NCBI GenBank assembly: GCA_011176555.1
Contig: DUEF01000192.1
Span: forward strand, 1-10,222
Source: Caldilineae bacterium
Lineage (GTDB): Bacteria; Chloroflexota; Anaerolineae; J102
Direction: 5' to 3'
Length of the DNA: 10,222 nt
Shown here: positions 1 through 5,909 of the stretch, one piece after another
How positions within the stretch are numbered: the first letter of the stretch is position 1
Layout of the letters: each line of letters opens with the position of its first letter
Notes under the pieces: generated by a model
Seen by the model: the letters and a program-made list of their open reading frames with translations, nothing else
Told to the model about the DNA's origin: nothing
The model's database searches: none
Translations under genes and position numbers: made by a program

Positions 1-45
1 CGCTGATAAGAAAGCAAACCCAAGCAATAAATATCGTAGACGCAT
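1..45 (-). CDS. N-terminal start of a probable exported protein (cut by window edge)
   Basis: An ATG at 45-43 on the minus strand opens a frame that reads MRLRYLLLGFAFLSA up to the left edge. Two arginines followed by a run of Leu/Phe/Ala is the pattern of a signal peptide or an N-terminal membrane anchor. It starts 27 nt after the toxin stop codon, so it could be the next gene of the same transcript. There is no clear Shine-Dalgarno upstream, and only 15 codons are visible. The function cannot be told, and the call could be a chance open frame. Confidence 0.4.
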   Translation of the reverse strand, partial: MRLRYLLLGFAFLSA

Positions 46-71
46 AGTTACGAACCCGACGCGCAACACAG

Positions 72-416
72 TTACGTTGCCTCTGAAGTCAGATCCGCCA
101 ACACATGGCGAATTCGTACGAGGACTTTTGGAGAAACGTTGCCAAAGGTATTTAGCACGATGGTTTTCGAGAGTGTATAAATTTTGTCAACTCGGACTCT
201 GCTTGGCCTTTTTAGTTTTCCACTCACGAGATCAGCAGAAGATATGGAAAAACTGAAATCCGTTTTTCTTGGATTCGATGTCAGTGCAACGACAATGATA
301 TCATCCGCCATGCGATTGTAGGCGTCATTAGAAATGACAATGACTGGCCGTCGTTTTTGCGAAGAAAGATCTGTGACTGGAATGGGAATGAGAACAATAT
401 CACCCTGTCGTATCAT
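72..416 (-). CDS. mazF: MazF/PemK-like toxin (mRNA endoribonuclease)
   Basis: A 114-residue protein of the size and layout of MazF/PemK/CcdB-fold toxins, which in characterised members cut mRNA at short motifs and stop growth until the partner antitoxin binds. Visible hallmarks are the N-terminal RQGDIVLIPIP strand, KRRPVIVISND with the conserved Arg-Arg-Pro (residues 22-24), VVALTSNP with the conserved Thr (T46), and SRVRVDKIYTLSK (residues 72-84). I chose the ATG at 416 rather than 434: it gives the canonical MIRQGDIV start and has an AAAAGG about 9 nt upstream. With this start the gene overlaps the antitoxin end by 17 nt, as expected for a coupled toxin-antitoxin operon. Base composition is clearly AT-richer than in the genes from folP rightwards, which fits horizontal acquisition. 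The substrate motif cannot be predicted. Confidence 0.88.
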   Translation of the reverse strand: MIRQGDIVLIPIPVTDLSSQKRRPVIVISNDAYNRMADDIIVVALTSNPRKTDFSFSISSADLVSGKLKRPSRVRVDKIYTLSKTIVLNTFGNVSPKVLVRIRHVLADLTSEAT

Positions 417-615
417 TATTCCAATCCTTTTCATCCCAAGGGTTATCCCAAAAGGCCAAGCTGCTTTGGGCGGCCTGAGTTAGATCGTAAATGACATCTT
501 CGATTTCTTCGACGACAAAAACAGTGATACGCGTTCCCGGAGATAGAGGGACTGCCAACTCCACTTTTCCATTTGCCGCCACCTTCGCATTATATTTTAA
601 CGCTGTTTGGGGCAT
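400..615 (-). CDS. Antitoxin of the MazF/PemK-like toxin
   Basis: A 71-residue acidic-tailed protein immediately upstream of, and overlapping, the toxin gene. The N-terminal half (KVAANGKVELAVPLSPGTRI) looks like a small beta-rich, AbrB-like DNA-binding unit. The C-terminal part SSLAFWDNPWDEKDWNN is a Trp/Asp-rich tail of the type that small antitoxins insert into the toxin. I chose the ATG at 615, not an upstream ATG at 642, because a perfect AGGAGG (620-625) lies at good spacing before it. Antitoxin-first order with overlap implies translational coupling and probable autorepression by the complex. I do not recognise a precise antitoxin family, so the role comes from partner, size, tail and position. 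Confidence 0.78.
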   Translation of the reverse strand: MPQTALKYNAKVAANGKVELAVPLSPGTRITVFVVEEIEDVIYDLTQAAQSSLAFWDNPWDEKDWNNDTTG

Positions 616-619
616 AATA

Positions 620-625
620 CCTCCT
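620..625 (-). promoter_or_regulatory. Strong Shine-Dalgarno for the antitoxin
   Basis: A perfect AGGAGG on the minus strand, four nucleotides before the ATG at 615. It fixes the antitoxin start and predicts high antitoxin translation relative to the weaker site before the toxin. Confidence 0.8.
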
Positions 626-631
626 GTTCGC

Positions 632-676
632 CTCGGAATCACCGAGTTGATTTGACTGACTGGTCTATCGATTATA
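632..676 (-). promoter_or_regulatory. Candidate promoter and operator of the toxin-antitoxin operon
   Basis: A perfect -10 box TATAAT lies at 676-671 on the minus strand, about 56 nt before the antitoxin start. The best -35 at 18 nt spacing (TTACCT) is weak. Between promoter and start, CTCGG-N5-CCGAG (632-646) is a short inverted repeat that could be an operator for the antitoxin complex. Positions are read directly; function is inferred. Confidence 0.42.
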
Positions 677-732
677 AACGAGGGGTTGAAAATGAGGTAA
701 CCTATTCAATGGGGGTCTGCATAAGCGTTTGG

Positions 733-975
733 CTACACGGGGATGTAAAATCCCCAAACGCCAGCGGAATACTCACCTGCCGCAAATACAATCTTCTTGG
801 CGCCAGTTTCTATTTTGTACAACCACATCTTGTGCCGCTGATTTGGATAGCTCGGATGTGGAACAATAATGGGATCGTCATCAATAGATCGCCATTCGTG
901 CTTCCATACATTCACACCGCCAATTACCAACGTCTGGCCATCAGGTACAATGTTCACAAATTTCCACTTTTTCAT
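733..975 (-). CDS. Small hypothetical protein
   Basis: An 80-residue protein that I cannot assign to a named family. It is soluble, with no signal peptide or membrane segment. It is rich in Trp and Gly, with alternating hydrophobic stretches that suggest a small beta fold. Notable pieces are GQTLVIGGVNVWKHEW near residues 13-28, IIVPHPSYPN in the middle, and a C-terminal KKIVFAAGEYSAGVWGFYIPV region. The ATG at 975 is 15 nt after the folP stop, and an AAAAGG about 11 nt upstream could serve as a weak ribosome site. It is probably the last gene of the folP transcript. An 8-bp inverted repeat (GCGTTTGG 725-732, CCAAACGC 754-761) straddles its stop codon but lacks a T-tract. Reality of the gene rests on protein-like composition and on fitting exactly between neighbours. 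Confidence 0.62.
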   Translation of the reverse strand: MKKWKFVNIVPDGQTLVIGGVNVWKHEWRSIDDDPIIVPHPSYPNQRHKMWLYKIETGAKKIVFAAGEYSAGVWGFYIPV

Positions 976-990
976 ACGCAGCGTGACCTT

Positions 991-1911
991 TTATACTCGC
1001 CCTCGCACAATCGCATCGGTCATGCGGGCCACGCGGGCATTGATGAGAACGTCGTGAACGCGCACGATGTCGGCCCCGCGAGTGATGCCGATGGCGGTGG
1101 TGGCGGCGGTGCCCTCGGCGCGCTGGTCGAAGGGCAGATCGAGGGTGTAGCCGATGAAGGATTTGCGACTGGTTCCCAGCAGCAGCGGATACCCCAGCGC
1201 TTTGATTTCATCCAACCGATTCAGCAACTCCAGGTTCTGGGCCACGGTCTTGCCAAAACCGATGCCCGGGTCCAGGATGATGCGCTCGTCAGGGATGCCG
1301 GCGCGCCGGGCGATGTCCAGGCAGACGCCCAGTTCCCGTTTCACATCCTCGATCAGGTCATTGTAGGCGACGCCAACGTAGCGCCCGCCCAGCGTCGGGT
1401 CGATGCTGGCGGCCTTGGGCGTGGAGCGGTTGTGCATCAACACCACGGGGACGCCCGCGTCCGCCACCACCCCGGCCATGTCAGGATCAAGCCGCAGTCC
1501 CCACACGTCGTTGACCAAATCAGCGCCCGCCTCCAGGGCCGCGGCCGCGACACTGGCCTTGCTGGTGTCGATGGAAATGGGAATCTCGGTGATCTGGCGC
1601 AACTCGCGCAAAATGGGCAGCACCCGCCGCCGTTCTTCCTCGGCCGAAATCGCTGCTGACCCGGGCCGCGTGCTCTCCCCGCCCAGATCGAGCATGTCGG
1701 CTCCCTCGTCCAGCATTTTTTGGGCCTGGGCCAGCGCCGCGGCCACGAATTGAGCTTCGCTCAACAGGCCGTCGCCGGAAAAACTGTCGGGCGTGGCGTT
1801 GAGGATGCCCATGATGTAAGTGCGGGAACCCCAGACGAATTTTCGATTGCGGATTGCGAATTGGGGAATGGGGGATTGGAGACTGGGTATTGGGTATTGG
1901 GTATGGGGCAT
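991..1911 (-). CDS. folP: Dihydropteroate synthase
   Basis: Condenses 6-hydroxymethyl-dihydropterin diphosphate with p-aminobenzoate to give dihydropteroate in folate synthesis; it is the sulfonamide target. The TIM-barrel motifs are all present in order: GILNATPDSFSGDG, LDLGGESTRPGS, ISIDTSKASVA, NDVWG, VVLMHN, ILDPGIGFGKT, LLLGTSRKSF and a C-terminal DIVRVHDV. The frame from the ATG at 1911 is 306 codons, slightly long for the family. About the first 23 residues (a PHTQYPIPSLQSPIP-type stretch) are encoded by a 7-bp tandem repeat and do not look like native folP sequence. An in-frame TAG at 1939-1941 and the absence of GTG or TTG codons in between leave 1911 as the only start that keeps the first beta strand. 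The next Met (before GILNATPD) would delete it. No Shine-Dalgarno is visible. Confidence 0.95.
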   Translation of the reverse strand: MPHTQYPIPSLQSPIPQFAIRNRKFVWGSRTYIMGILNATPDSFSGDGLLSEAQFVAAALAQAQKMLDEGADMLDLGGESTRPGSAAISAEEERRRVLPILRELRQITEIPISIDTSKASVAAAALEAGADLVNDVWGLRLDPDMAGVVADAGVPVVLMHNRSTPKAASIDPTLGGRYVGVAYNDLIEDVKRELGVCLDIARRAGIPDERIILDPGIGFGKTVAQNLELLNRLDEIKALGYPLLLGTSRKSFIGYTLDLPFDQRAEGTAATTAIGITRGADIVRVHDVLINARVARMTDAIVRGRV

Positions 1912-1914
1912 GGG
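1845..1914. repeat. Tandem heptamer array at the folP 5' end
   Basis: Ten consecutive 7-bp units in register on the plus strand, for example GATTGCG twice, GTATTGG twice, then GTATGGG and GCATGGG. They grade from a GATTGCG type to a GTATTGG/GCATGGG type. This resembles the short tandemly repeated heptamers known from cyanobacterial genomes. The array carries the apparent folP start codon and its first ~22 codons. Confidence 0.85.
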
Positions 1915-2083
1915 GTGGGCTCGATTCGGCGGCGTTTGCTAAGCGCTATCGAAAATGTCAATCGCGACGAACATCTCGTTGAAGTATCCCTGGATAGTCT
2001 GCAATGAGAGGTGGGACGGTTTTTGACTGTTGCTTGGCTGAGAATTTGAAACCCAGAAGGCCGATAAACCTGTAGGCCAGGGT

Positions 2084-2126
2084 GCTACTCCCCGGTTTAC
2101 CGGTTTTCTGGTTTACCGGTTTACCG
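2084..2126. repeat. Octamer repeat array at the nth stop codon (copy A)
   Basis: A flank GCTACTCCCC is followed by four 8-bp units of the type GGTTTACC on the plus strand. On the minus strand the outermost unit supplies the last codon and stop of nth (CGG TAA). The copy at 6272-6315 is nearly identical over about 44 bp, including the flank, differing by about four substitutions and one gap. Confidence 0.8.
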
Positions 2127-2789
2127 AAATGAATCGCAAATATTACGCAACACACATCCCTGGCAGCGGGGCTTGCGGGCTTTGCAGGTGGTGCGGCCGT
2201 GCTGGATAAAATTTTTGTGCAGGGGATAGAACCAATCGTCTGGCGCGAATGTTTCGATGATGGCCATGACTTTGTCGGCGCTGGCTTTGGTCGGGGCCAG
2301 GCCCAGACGGCGACACACGCGACCGACATGGGTGTCGACAGGAAAGGCGGGGCGACCCAGCGCAAACAGCAGGACGATGGAAGCGGTCTTGTTTCCCACA
2401 CCAGGCATCTGTGTCAGCCAGACGCGGGCTTCAGCCACGGGTAAATCCGCCAACCAGTGCAGATCGAAATCCCCTCGCTCCTCGTAAATATGTCGCAGGG
2501 CGCTCTGAATGCGCGGCGCTTTCTGATTCGCCAGCCCTCCCGAACGGATGACCTCGATCAGTTCCTGCTCGGGAGCGTCCACCACGGCCTGCCAATCGGG
2601 ATAAACATCGACCAGCGCCCGGAAGGAGCGGGCCGTGTTCACATCGCTGGTGTTTTGGCTGAGGATAGTCGCCACCAGTTGTGCGGTGGGGTCACCATGA
2701 GGCTGCCAGACGGGCAGGCCGTAAAGTTCACCTAGACGACGATGGGTTTCGGCGAGTTTGGTGATGAGAATGAGGTCGGGATCAGGCAT
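2121..2789 (-). CDS. nth: Endonuclease III (DNA glycosylase/AP lyase)
   Basis: Base-excision repair enzyme that removes oxidised pyrimidines and nicks abasic sites. The 222-residue length is normal for the family. Residues 40-50 (ATILSQNTSDV) match the conserved LSQ-T-D helix. The helix-hairpin-helix MPGVGNKTASIV carries the catalytic Lys (K134), and PVDTHVGRV carries the catalytic Asp (D152). Four cysteines (C202, C209, C212, C218) have the exact C-x6-C-x2-C-x5-C spacing of the [4Fe-4S] cluster. I chose the ATG at 2789: the 46-residue extension from 2927 is not protein-like for this family. There is no strong ribosome site. The protein ends four residues after the last cysteine, and its final Arg codon and stop come from an octamer repeat. 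It is divergent from the 3034 gene. Confidence 0.93.
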   Translation of the reverse strand: MPDPDLILITKLAETHRRLGELYGLPVWQPHGDPTAQLVATILSQNTSDVNTARSFRALVDVYPDWQAVVDAPEQELIEVIRSGGLANQKAPRIQSALRHIYEERGDFDLHWLADLPVAEARVWLTQMPGVGNKTASIVLLFALGRPAFPVDTHVGRVCRRLGLAPTKASADKVMAIIETFAPDDWFYPLHKNFIQHGRTTCKARKPRCQGCVLRNICDSFR

Positions 2790-2965
2790 GATTTGGATTA
2801 AGGCGCGCCGCGCCCAGTGCAGAGCTTGGCTGCGATGGAGCGTACCATGAAAAGTTCGAGAATACAAGCGCCTATCCCGACCTTCTAATGGCGATTTCAA
2901 GTTCTCACAAGGATCACGACCGGGCAAAAATGGATCTCAACCATAAAGGATGCACTACCTGTTAT

Positions 2966-2995
2966 TTCGCATTCTTGGGGGATATGGCCTAAAAT
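2966..2995 (+). promoter_or_regulatory. Candidate promoter for the globin-MoaD gene
   Basis: Within the 244-bp divergent region, TTCGCA (2966-2971) and TAAAAT (2990-2995) are spaced 18 nt apart, and the -10 ends 38 nt before the start at 3034. The -35 is weak (4 of 6). No FNR- or CRP-type palindrome was seen nearby. The rest of 2790-3033 holds nothing else I recognise. Confidence 0.3.
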
Positions 2996-3033
2996 AGCGC
3001 TACATCCACAGACATTTCGCACGAGGTGAAACA

Positions 3034-3945
3034 ATGCCGAATACAAACGCTGCAGTCGAACACCCCTTGGAACTTTCCGGCCTGGCGCCGGATCCCTTTG
3101 AGATGTGGCAACGTCTTCAGGCTTTCCTCGGCCTGGACGAGCACGCGGTGAAGATGATGCGCAGCACGTCCGAAACCCTCTTACGCGACGCCGCCGATTT
3201 CGTGGTGGGCGCGTATGATTTCCTCGCTTCCTTCGATGAGACCGCCTCGGTGCTGGGGTGGGAGCAGAAAATGGACGAGGAGCATTTGCAGGAACGCCGC
3301 CAGTTCTTCGCCACCTGGATGGCCCGCGCCATTGGCGTGGACCTCAGCGATGAGTTCGCCGAGTATTTGTTCCTGGCCGGTAAGTACCACGCCGCGCATG
3401 GTCCCCGCCAGATTCACACGCCCGAACAGTGGGTGCTGGGCTCGATCGCGCTCGTGCAAGCCCATTTCGCGGAGCGAATCCTCGCGGCCGGGCACAAACC
3501 GGAGGTGGAGGTGGCGGCCATCAGCGGCTGGAACAAGTACCTGATGTTGCAGGCCTACCAGATGCAGGCCGGCTATCGCGTCGCCACGGCGCTGGACGAA
3601 GGAACGATGGCGGTCGAGATCAAACTCTTCGGTCGGTTGCAGCAAGTCGCTGGCCGGGAGCAGCAGACTGTGCGGGTGCATAGCGATGAAGTTCTGGTCG
3701 ACGCCCTGCGCAAGTTTTTCGATTACCATCCGGCGCTACGCCGCGAGTTCTTCGAGACGAGTTGGCGCACGCCCGAGGATGACAGCGCCGCCACCTGGGT
3801 GACCGATTTCGAGCGGGTCTATGTGCCCAAACAGGGGCCGTACTGGCGCATCCTGCTCAATGGCCGCGAGGTGAGTTACGAGGATGGATTCGCCGCCGCG
3901 CTGAACGAGGGGGATGTCATTTCCCTGTTCCCGCCCGGGCGATAG
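3034..3945 (+). CDS. Protoglobin-like domain fused to a MoaD/ThiS-like beta-grasp domain
   Basis: A 303-residue soluble protein with two parts. Residues ~20-180 are helical and read like a protoglobin/globin-coupled-sensor domain: LLRDAADFVVGAYDFLASF, then an FLAGKYHAAHG helix followed by a PEQWVLGSIALVQAHF helix. H119 is the best candidate for the proximal haem ligand, by its spacing to the following Gly and to the P-x2-W-x2-G pattern. Residues ~193-303 read like MoaD/ThiS: VEIKLFGRLQQVAGREQ, a DALRKFFDYHPALRR helix, RILLNGREV, and an end in GDVISLFPPGR. MoaD proteins normally end in Gly-Gly for thiocarboxylation; this one does not, so it may be a non-conjugating ubiquitin-like domain. A roughly 25-residue insert (WRTPEDDSAATWV onward) lies inside the beta-grasp part. 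The start at 3034 has a GAGGTG (3023-3028) five nucleotides upstream. The gene converges on the membrane operon with only 4 nt between stops. Confidence 0.8.
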   Translation: MPNTNAAVEHPLELSGLAPDPFEMWQRLQAFLGLDEHAVKMMRSTSETLLRDAADFVVGAYDFLASFDETASVLGWEQKMDEEHLQERRQFFATWMARAIGVDLSDEFAEYLFLAGKYHAAHGPRQIHTPEQWVLGSIALVQAHFAERILAAGHKPEVEVAAISGWNKYLMLQAYQMQAGYRVATALDEGTMAVEIKLFGRLQQVAGREQQTVRVHSDEVLVDALRKFFDYHPALRREFFETSWRTPEDDSAATWVTDFERVYVPKQGPYWRILLNGREVSYEDGFAAALNEGDVISLFPPGR

Positions 3946-3949
3946 GAGG

Positions 3950-4351
3950 CTATGCCCCCAACGCTTTCGTGCGGGGCCAGGCGTTGATCGCAAAGGCCGC
4001 GGCGGAAGCGATTTCGGCCAGGCGTCCCGCCGCCAGCCAGATCGGATCCCAACCCAGCGATTGGCTGAGCGCCACCAGCCATATCCCGCCATTGAGCAGC
4101 CAGAAAGCGACCCAGACGGGCGTTTCGTTCCCGCGCGAACTCCGCCAGCGGGGCAGAATCCAGAAGGCGATGCCGTAAATCAACTGCAGCGTCCATCCCA
4201 CCAACATCAACTCGATGTGTACGGGTAGCAAGCGCCAAATGCCGGGATGAAGCGGCAGCCCTTTGTTCCAGAGCAGCAGGGCCCCGAACGTAATCCCCAG
4301 GGCCAGATACGCCATTGCCGTGCGTATGAACCAGGCGCTCAGACGCGGCAT
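3950..4351 (-). CDS. 4-TM membrane protein, haem-copper-oxidase-subunit-I-like (paralog 1)
   Basis: A 133-residue protein with four hydrophobic segments (about residues 8-28, 43-67, 78-97 and 105-123). Segment 2 reads VHIELMLVGWTLQLIYG followed by FWILPR. The His, Gly-Trp and aromatic-Leu-Pro-Arg pattern resembles the haem-ligand helix of haem-copper oxidases and NO reductases. Only H45 remains of the HxHL motif I would expect; the second position is Glu47. The start ATG at 4351 is 3 nt after the stop of its upstream paralog, so translation is probably coupled. Far too short to be an oxidase by itself. It may bind haem or act as an accessory subunit of the adjacent 12-TM protein. Biochemical role unknown. 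Confidence 0.72.
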   Translation of the reverse strand: MPRLSAWFIRTAMAYLALGITFGALLLWNKGLPLHPGIWRLLPVHIELMLVGWTLQLIYGIAFWILPRWRSSRGNETPVWVAFWLLNGGIWLVALSQSLGWDPIWLAAGRLAEIASAAAFAINAWPRTKALGA

Positions 4352-4354
4352 CGT

Positions 4355-4774
4355 TCAGCGCATCTTCACGCGGGGCCAGGCCGCGGCGATGAGTGTAAGC
4401 CCGGCCAGCCACTGCAACAGCGCCGAGAGCGCCAATCCCCATTGCCAGGCAGCGCCGGCCATGAGCGCGTTCGCCGGTTCCGCGGCCACGCGCAAAAGCA
4501 AGCCGGTATTGAGCAAAACGTAGGTCGCCCACCACAGCGGGTCATGGCCGCGCGGCTTTTCTTTCGAGTACTTCGGCAGCATCCAGTAGAGCATCCCCAC
4601 AATGAGCTGCGTGATCCATCCCACCATGAACAAGTGGAAGTAGACGGGGGACAACGAGCGCAAAGCCGGGGGTAAATCGACGACCGACGCCAACGCCAAC
4701 ACGCCCCCGACCAGCAATGCGGCCACGAGGTAAATCAGCGAGGTTTTGATGTAGACGCGGGTGAGGATGGGCAT
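4355..4774 (-). CDS. 4-TM membrane protein, haem-copper-oxidase-subunit-I-like (paralog 2)
   Basis: A 139-residue protein with four hydrophobic segments (about 11-31, 44-67, 80-98 and 108-132). It is clearly homologous to the next gene downstream: SPVYFHLFMVGWITQLIVG followed by YWMLPK aligns without gaps to the paralog's second segment, and both end in a WPR motif near the C-terminus. Here the second histidine of the expected HxHL motif is kept (H47), and the first position is Tyr45, the reverse of the neighbour. The start at 4774 is 11 nt after the 12-TM gene's stop. No strong ribosome site is seen, so coupling is likely. The pair probably arose by tandem duplication and may form a heterodimer. 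Function unknown. Confidence 0.72.
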   Translation of the reverse strand: MPILTRVYIKTSLIYLVAALLVGGVLALASVVDLPPALRSLSPVYFHLFMVGWITQLIVGMLYWMLPKYSKEKPRGHDPLWWATYVLLNTGLLLRVAAEPANALMAGAAWQWGLALSALLQWLAGLTLIAAAWPRVKMR

Positions 4775-4785
4775 GATGTTTCGGG

Positions 4786-5898
4786 TCAGGCTTTTTTACG
4801 CGCTAATTTGGGGGACATGATGGTGTTGAACAGGAACAACAGCAGCACGATTGCATTCAGCAACCCGCCCCACTGCCGCATCCAACCGATGGCCGCCAGG
4901 TCGCCCACCACGCGCAGAATCAAGGAGATGTGCAGGAGAATGAGATGGCTGTAGAACCAGGGCGTGTAGGTGGAGGGAACTTTGAGCACGACCGGGAAAA
5001 TGATGGGCGCGTGGGCGAAGATCATGGTGAAGGTGAAGCCGAGGAAGATGGAATGCAGCATGGCGTCGTAGCCCAGGCCTGATGTGGCTCCGCCGTAAAC
5101 GATGGCCAACACGCCACCGATGGCCAGCCATACATTGCCGGAAAGCAAGCTGAGGGAGATGTAGCGCGCCTGGCCCCCCGCTTTGATGCGTCGCCAGGCG
5201 ATGTCGTAACGCAGCAGCCACAGCGCCAACGCCACCATGCCCGCGCCCGCCAGACGCACGCCCAGGGCGTAATCGATATGGCTGATCACCAGAGCGCCCG
5301 TAAACAGAATGGTCGCGGCCAGAAACAGACGGCGCGAGGTGGTGGATAGCACCAGCAAGCGGCTCAATTCCAGGCGCTCACCGGCGATGGTCATGATCAG
5401 GAAGCCGGCCCACCACAACACCACATTGGGCACGGGCTGGCCGAACAGCCACAAGAGATTGCCGACTGTGAGCATCACCGCGCCCAGGGCGATGATGGCC
5501 GAGTGCAGCACAGGGTGCAGAAAATAGATCTTCAGCAGCATCGCCACCAGCCCGATGCCGCCCAAGACCATCAGCAGTGGCCCCACCCAGTTCTGCACTC
5601 CGAACAGGATCAACAACCCGCCAATGCCTGATAGCAACGGCGGCAAGTAGACCAGCTTTTTCAACCAACCTTGGACCATGAACTCCAGCGCCACCGAGCG
5701 CTCCAGCGTGATCAAAGTCCCCATGAACCCCGCGACCATCAGCGGGCCGTGATCCATGGGCAACGTGGGCTGCAACGGCGGCCACATCCAGCCCATGCGA
5801 ATCACGCCCGCCCACATGCCGGCGAGCAGGGCGAGAATGGAGAGCGCCAGGAAGGGAAGGCGGCGTAGGAATTGCGTTTTTACGTTTTCAGTGTTCAT
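4786..5898 (-). CDS. 12-TM membrane protein, NnrS-like
   Basis: A 370-residue polytopic protein with about twelve hydrophobic segments, the same count as NnrS and haem-copper oxidase subunit I. Conserved-looking features inside or at the edge of membrane segments are MDHGPLMVAGFMGTLITLER (H50, E66, R67), LHPVLHS (H128, H132), AGERLELSR (E174), MLHSIFLGFTFTMIFAHAP (H282, H296) and HISLILRVVGDL (H323, R329). The paired intramembrane histidines and the late His-Arg helix recall NnrS, a haem- and copper-containing membrane protein linked to nitric oxide stress. The match is by pattern only, and this could be an unnamed relative. The start at 5898 has AGGTGA seven nucleotides upstream and lies 11 nt after the cupin stop. 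It is probably the core of the operon, with the two 4-TM proteins as partners. Confidence 0.7.
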   Translation of the reverse strand: MNTENVKTQFLRRLPFLALSILALLAGMWAGVIRMGWMWPPLQPTLPMDHGPLMVAGFMGTLITLERSVALEFMVQGWLKKLVYLPPLLSGIGGLLILFGVQNWVGPLLMVLGGIGLVAMLLKIYFLHPVLHSAIIALGAVMLTVGNLLWLFGQPVPNVVLWWAGFLIMTIAGERLELSRLLVLSTTSRRLFLAATILFTGALVISHIDYALGVRLAGAGMVALALWLLRYDIAWRRIKAGGQARYISLSLLSGNVWLAIGGVLAIVYGGATSGLGYDAMLHSIFLGFTFTMIFAHAPIIFPVVLKVPSTYTPWFYSHLILLHISLILRVVGDLAAIGWMRQWGGLLNAIVLLLFLFNTIMSPKLARKKA

Positions 5899-5909
5899 TG
5901 CTAAGTCAC

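Noticed and set aside
725..761. Intrinsic terminator after the small hypothetical gene
   Set aside because: The 8-bp stem has a 21-nt loop and no following T-tract.
607..1659. 350-codon plus-strand open frame
   Set aside because: It runs antisense through folP and the small hypothetical gene, with low-complexity Gly/Ala/Asp/Val composition typical of a shadow frame.
1939..2040. Short minus-strand frame ending YFNEMFVAIDIFDSA before folP
   Set aside because: It has no good start or ribosome site and no recognisable family; it could be a gene remnant but cannot be supported.
2790..2927. 46-residue N-terminal extension of endonuclease III
   Set aside because: It is absent from family members, not protein-like, and the ATG at 2789 gives a normal length.
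3181..3729. 182-codon minus-strand frame opposite the globin-MoaD gene
   Set aside because: The plus-strand frame has a good ribosome site and coherent domains; the minus frame has neither.
3943..3986. AGGAGG followed by ATG (3952) after the globin-MoaD stop, suggesting another plus-strand gene
   Set aside because: The frame stops after 11 codons and lies antisense to the 4-TM gene end; the match is coincidental.
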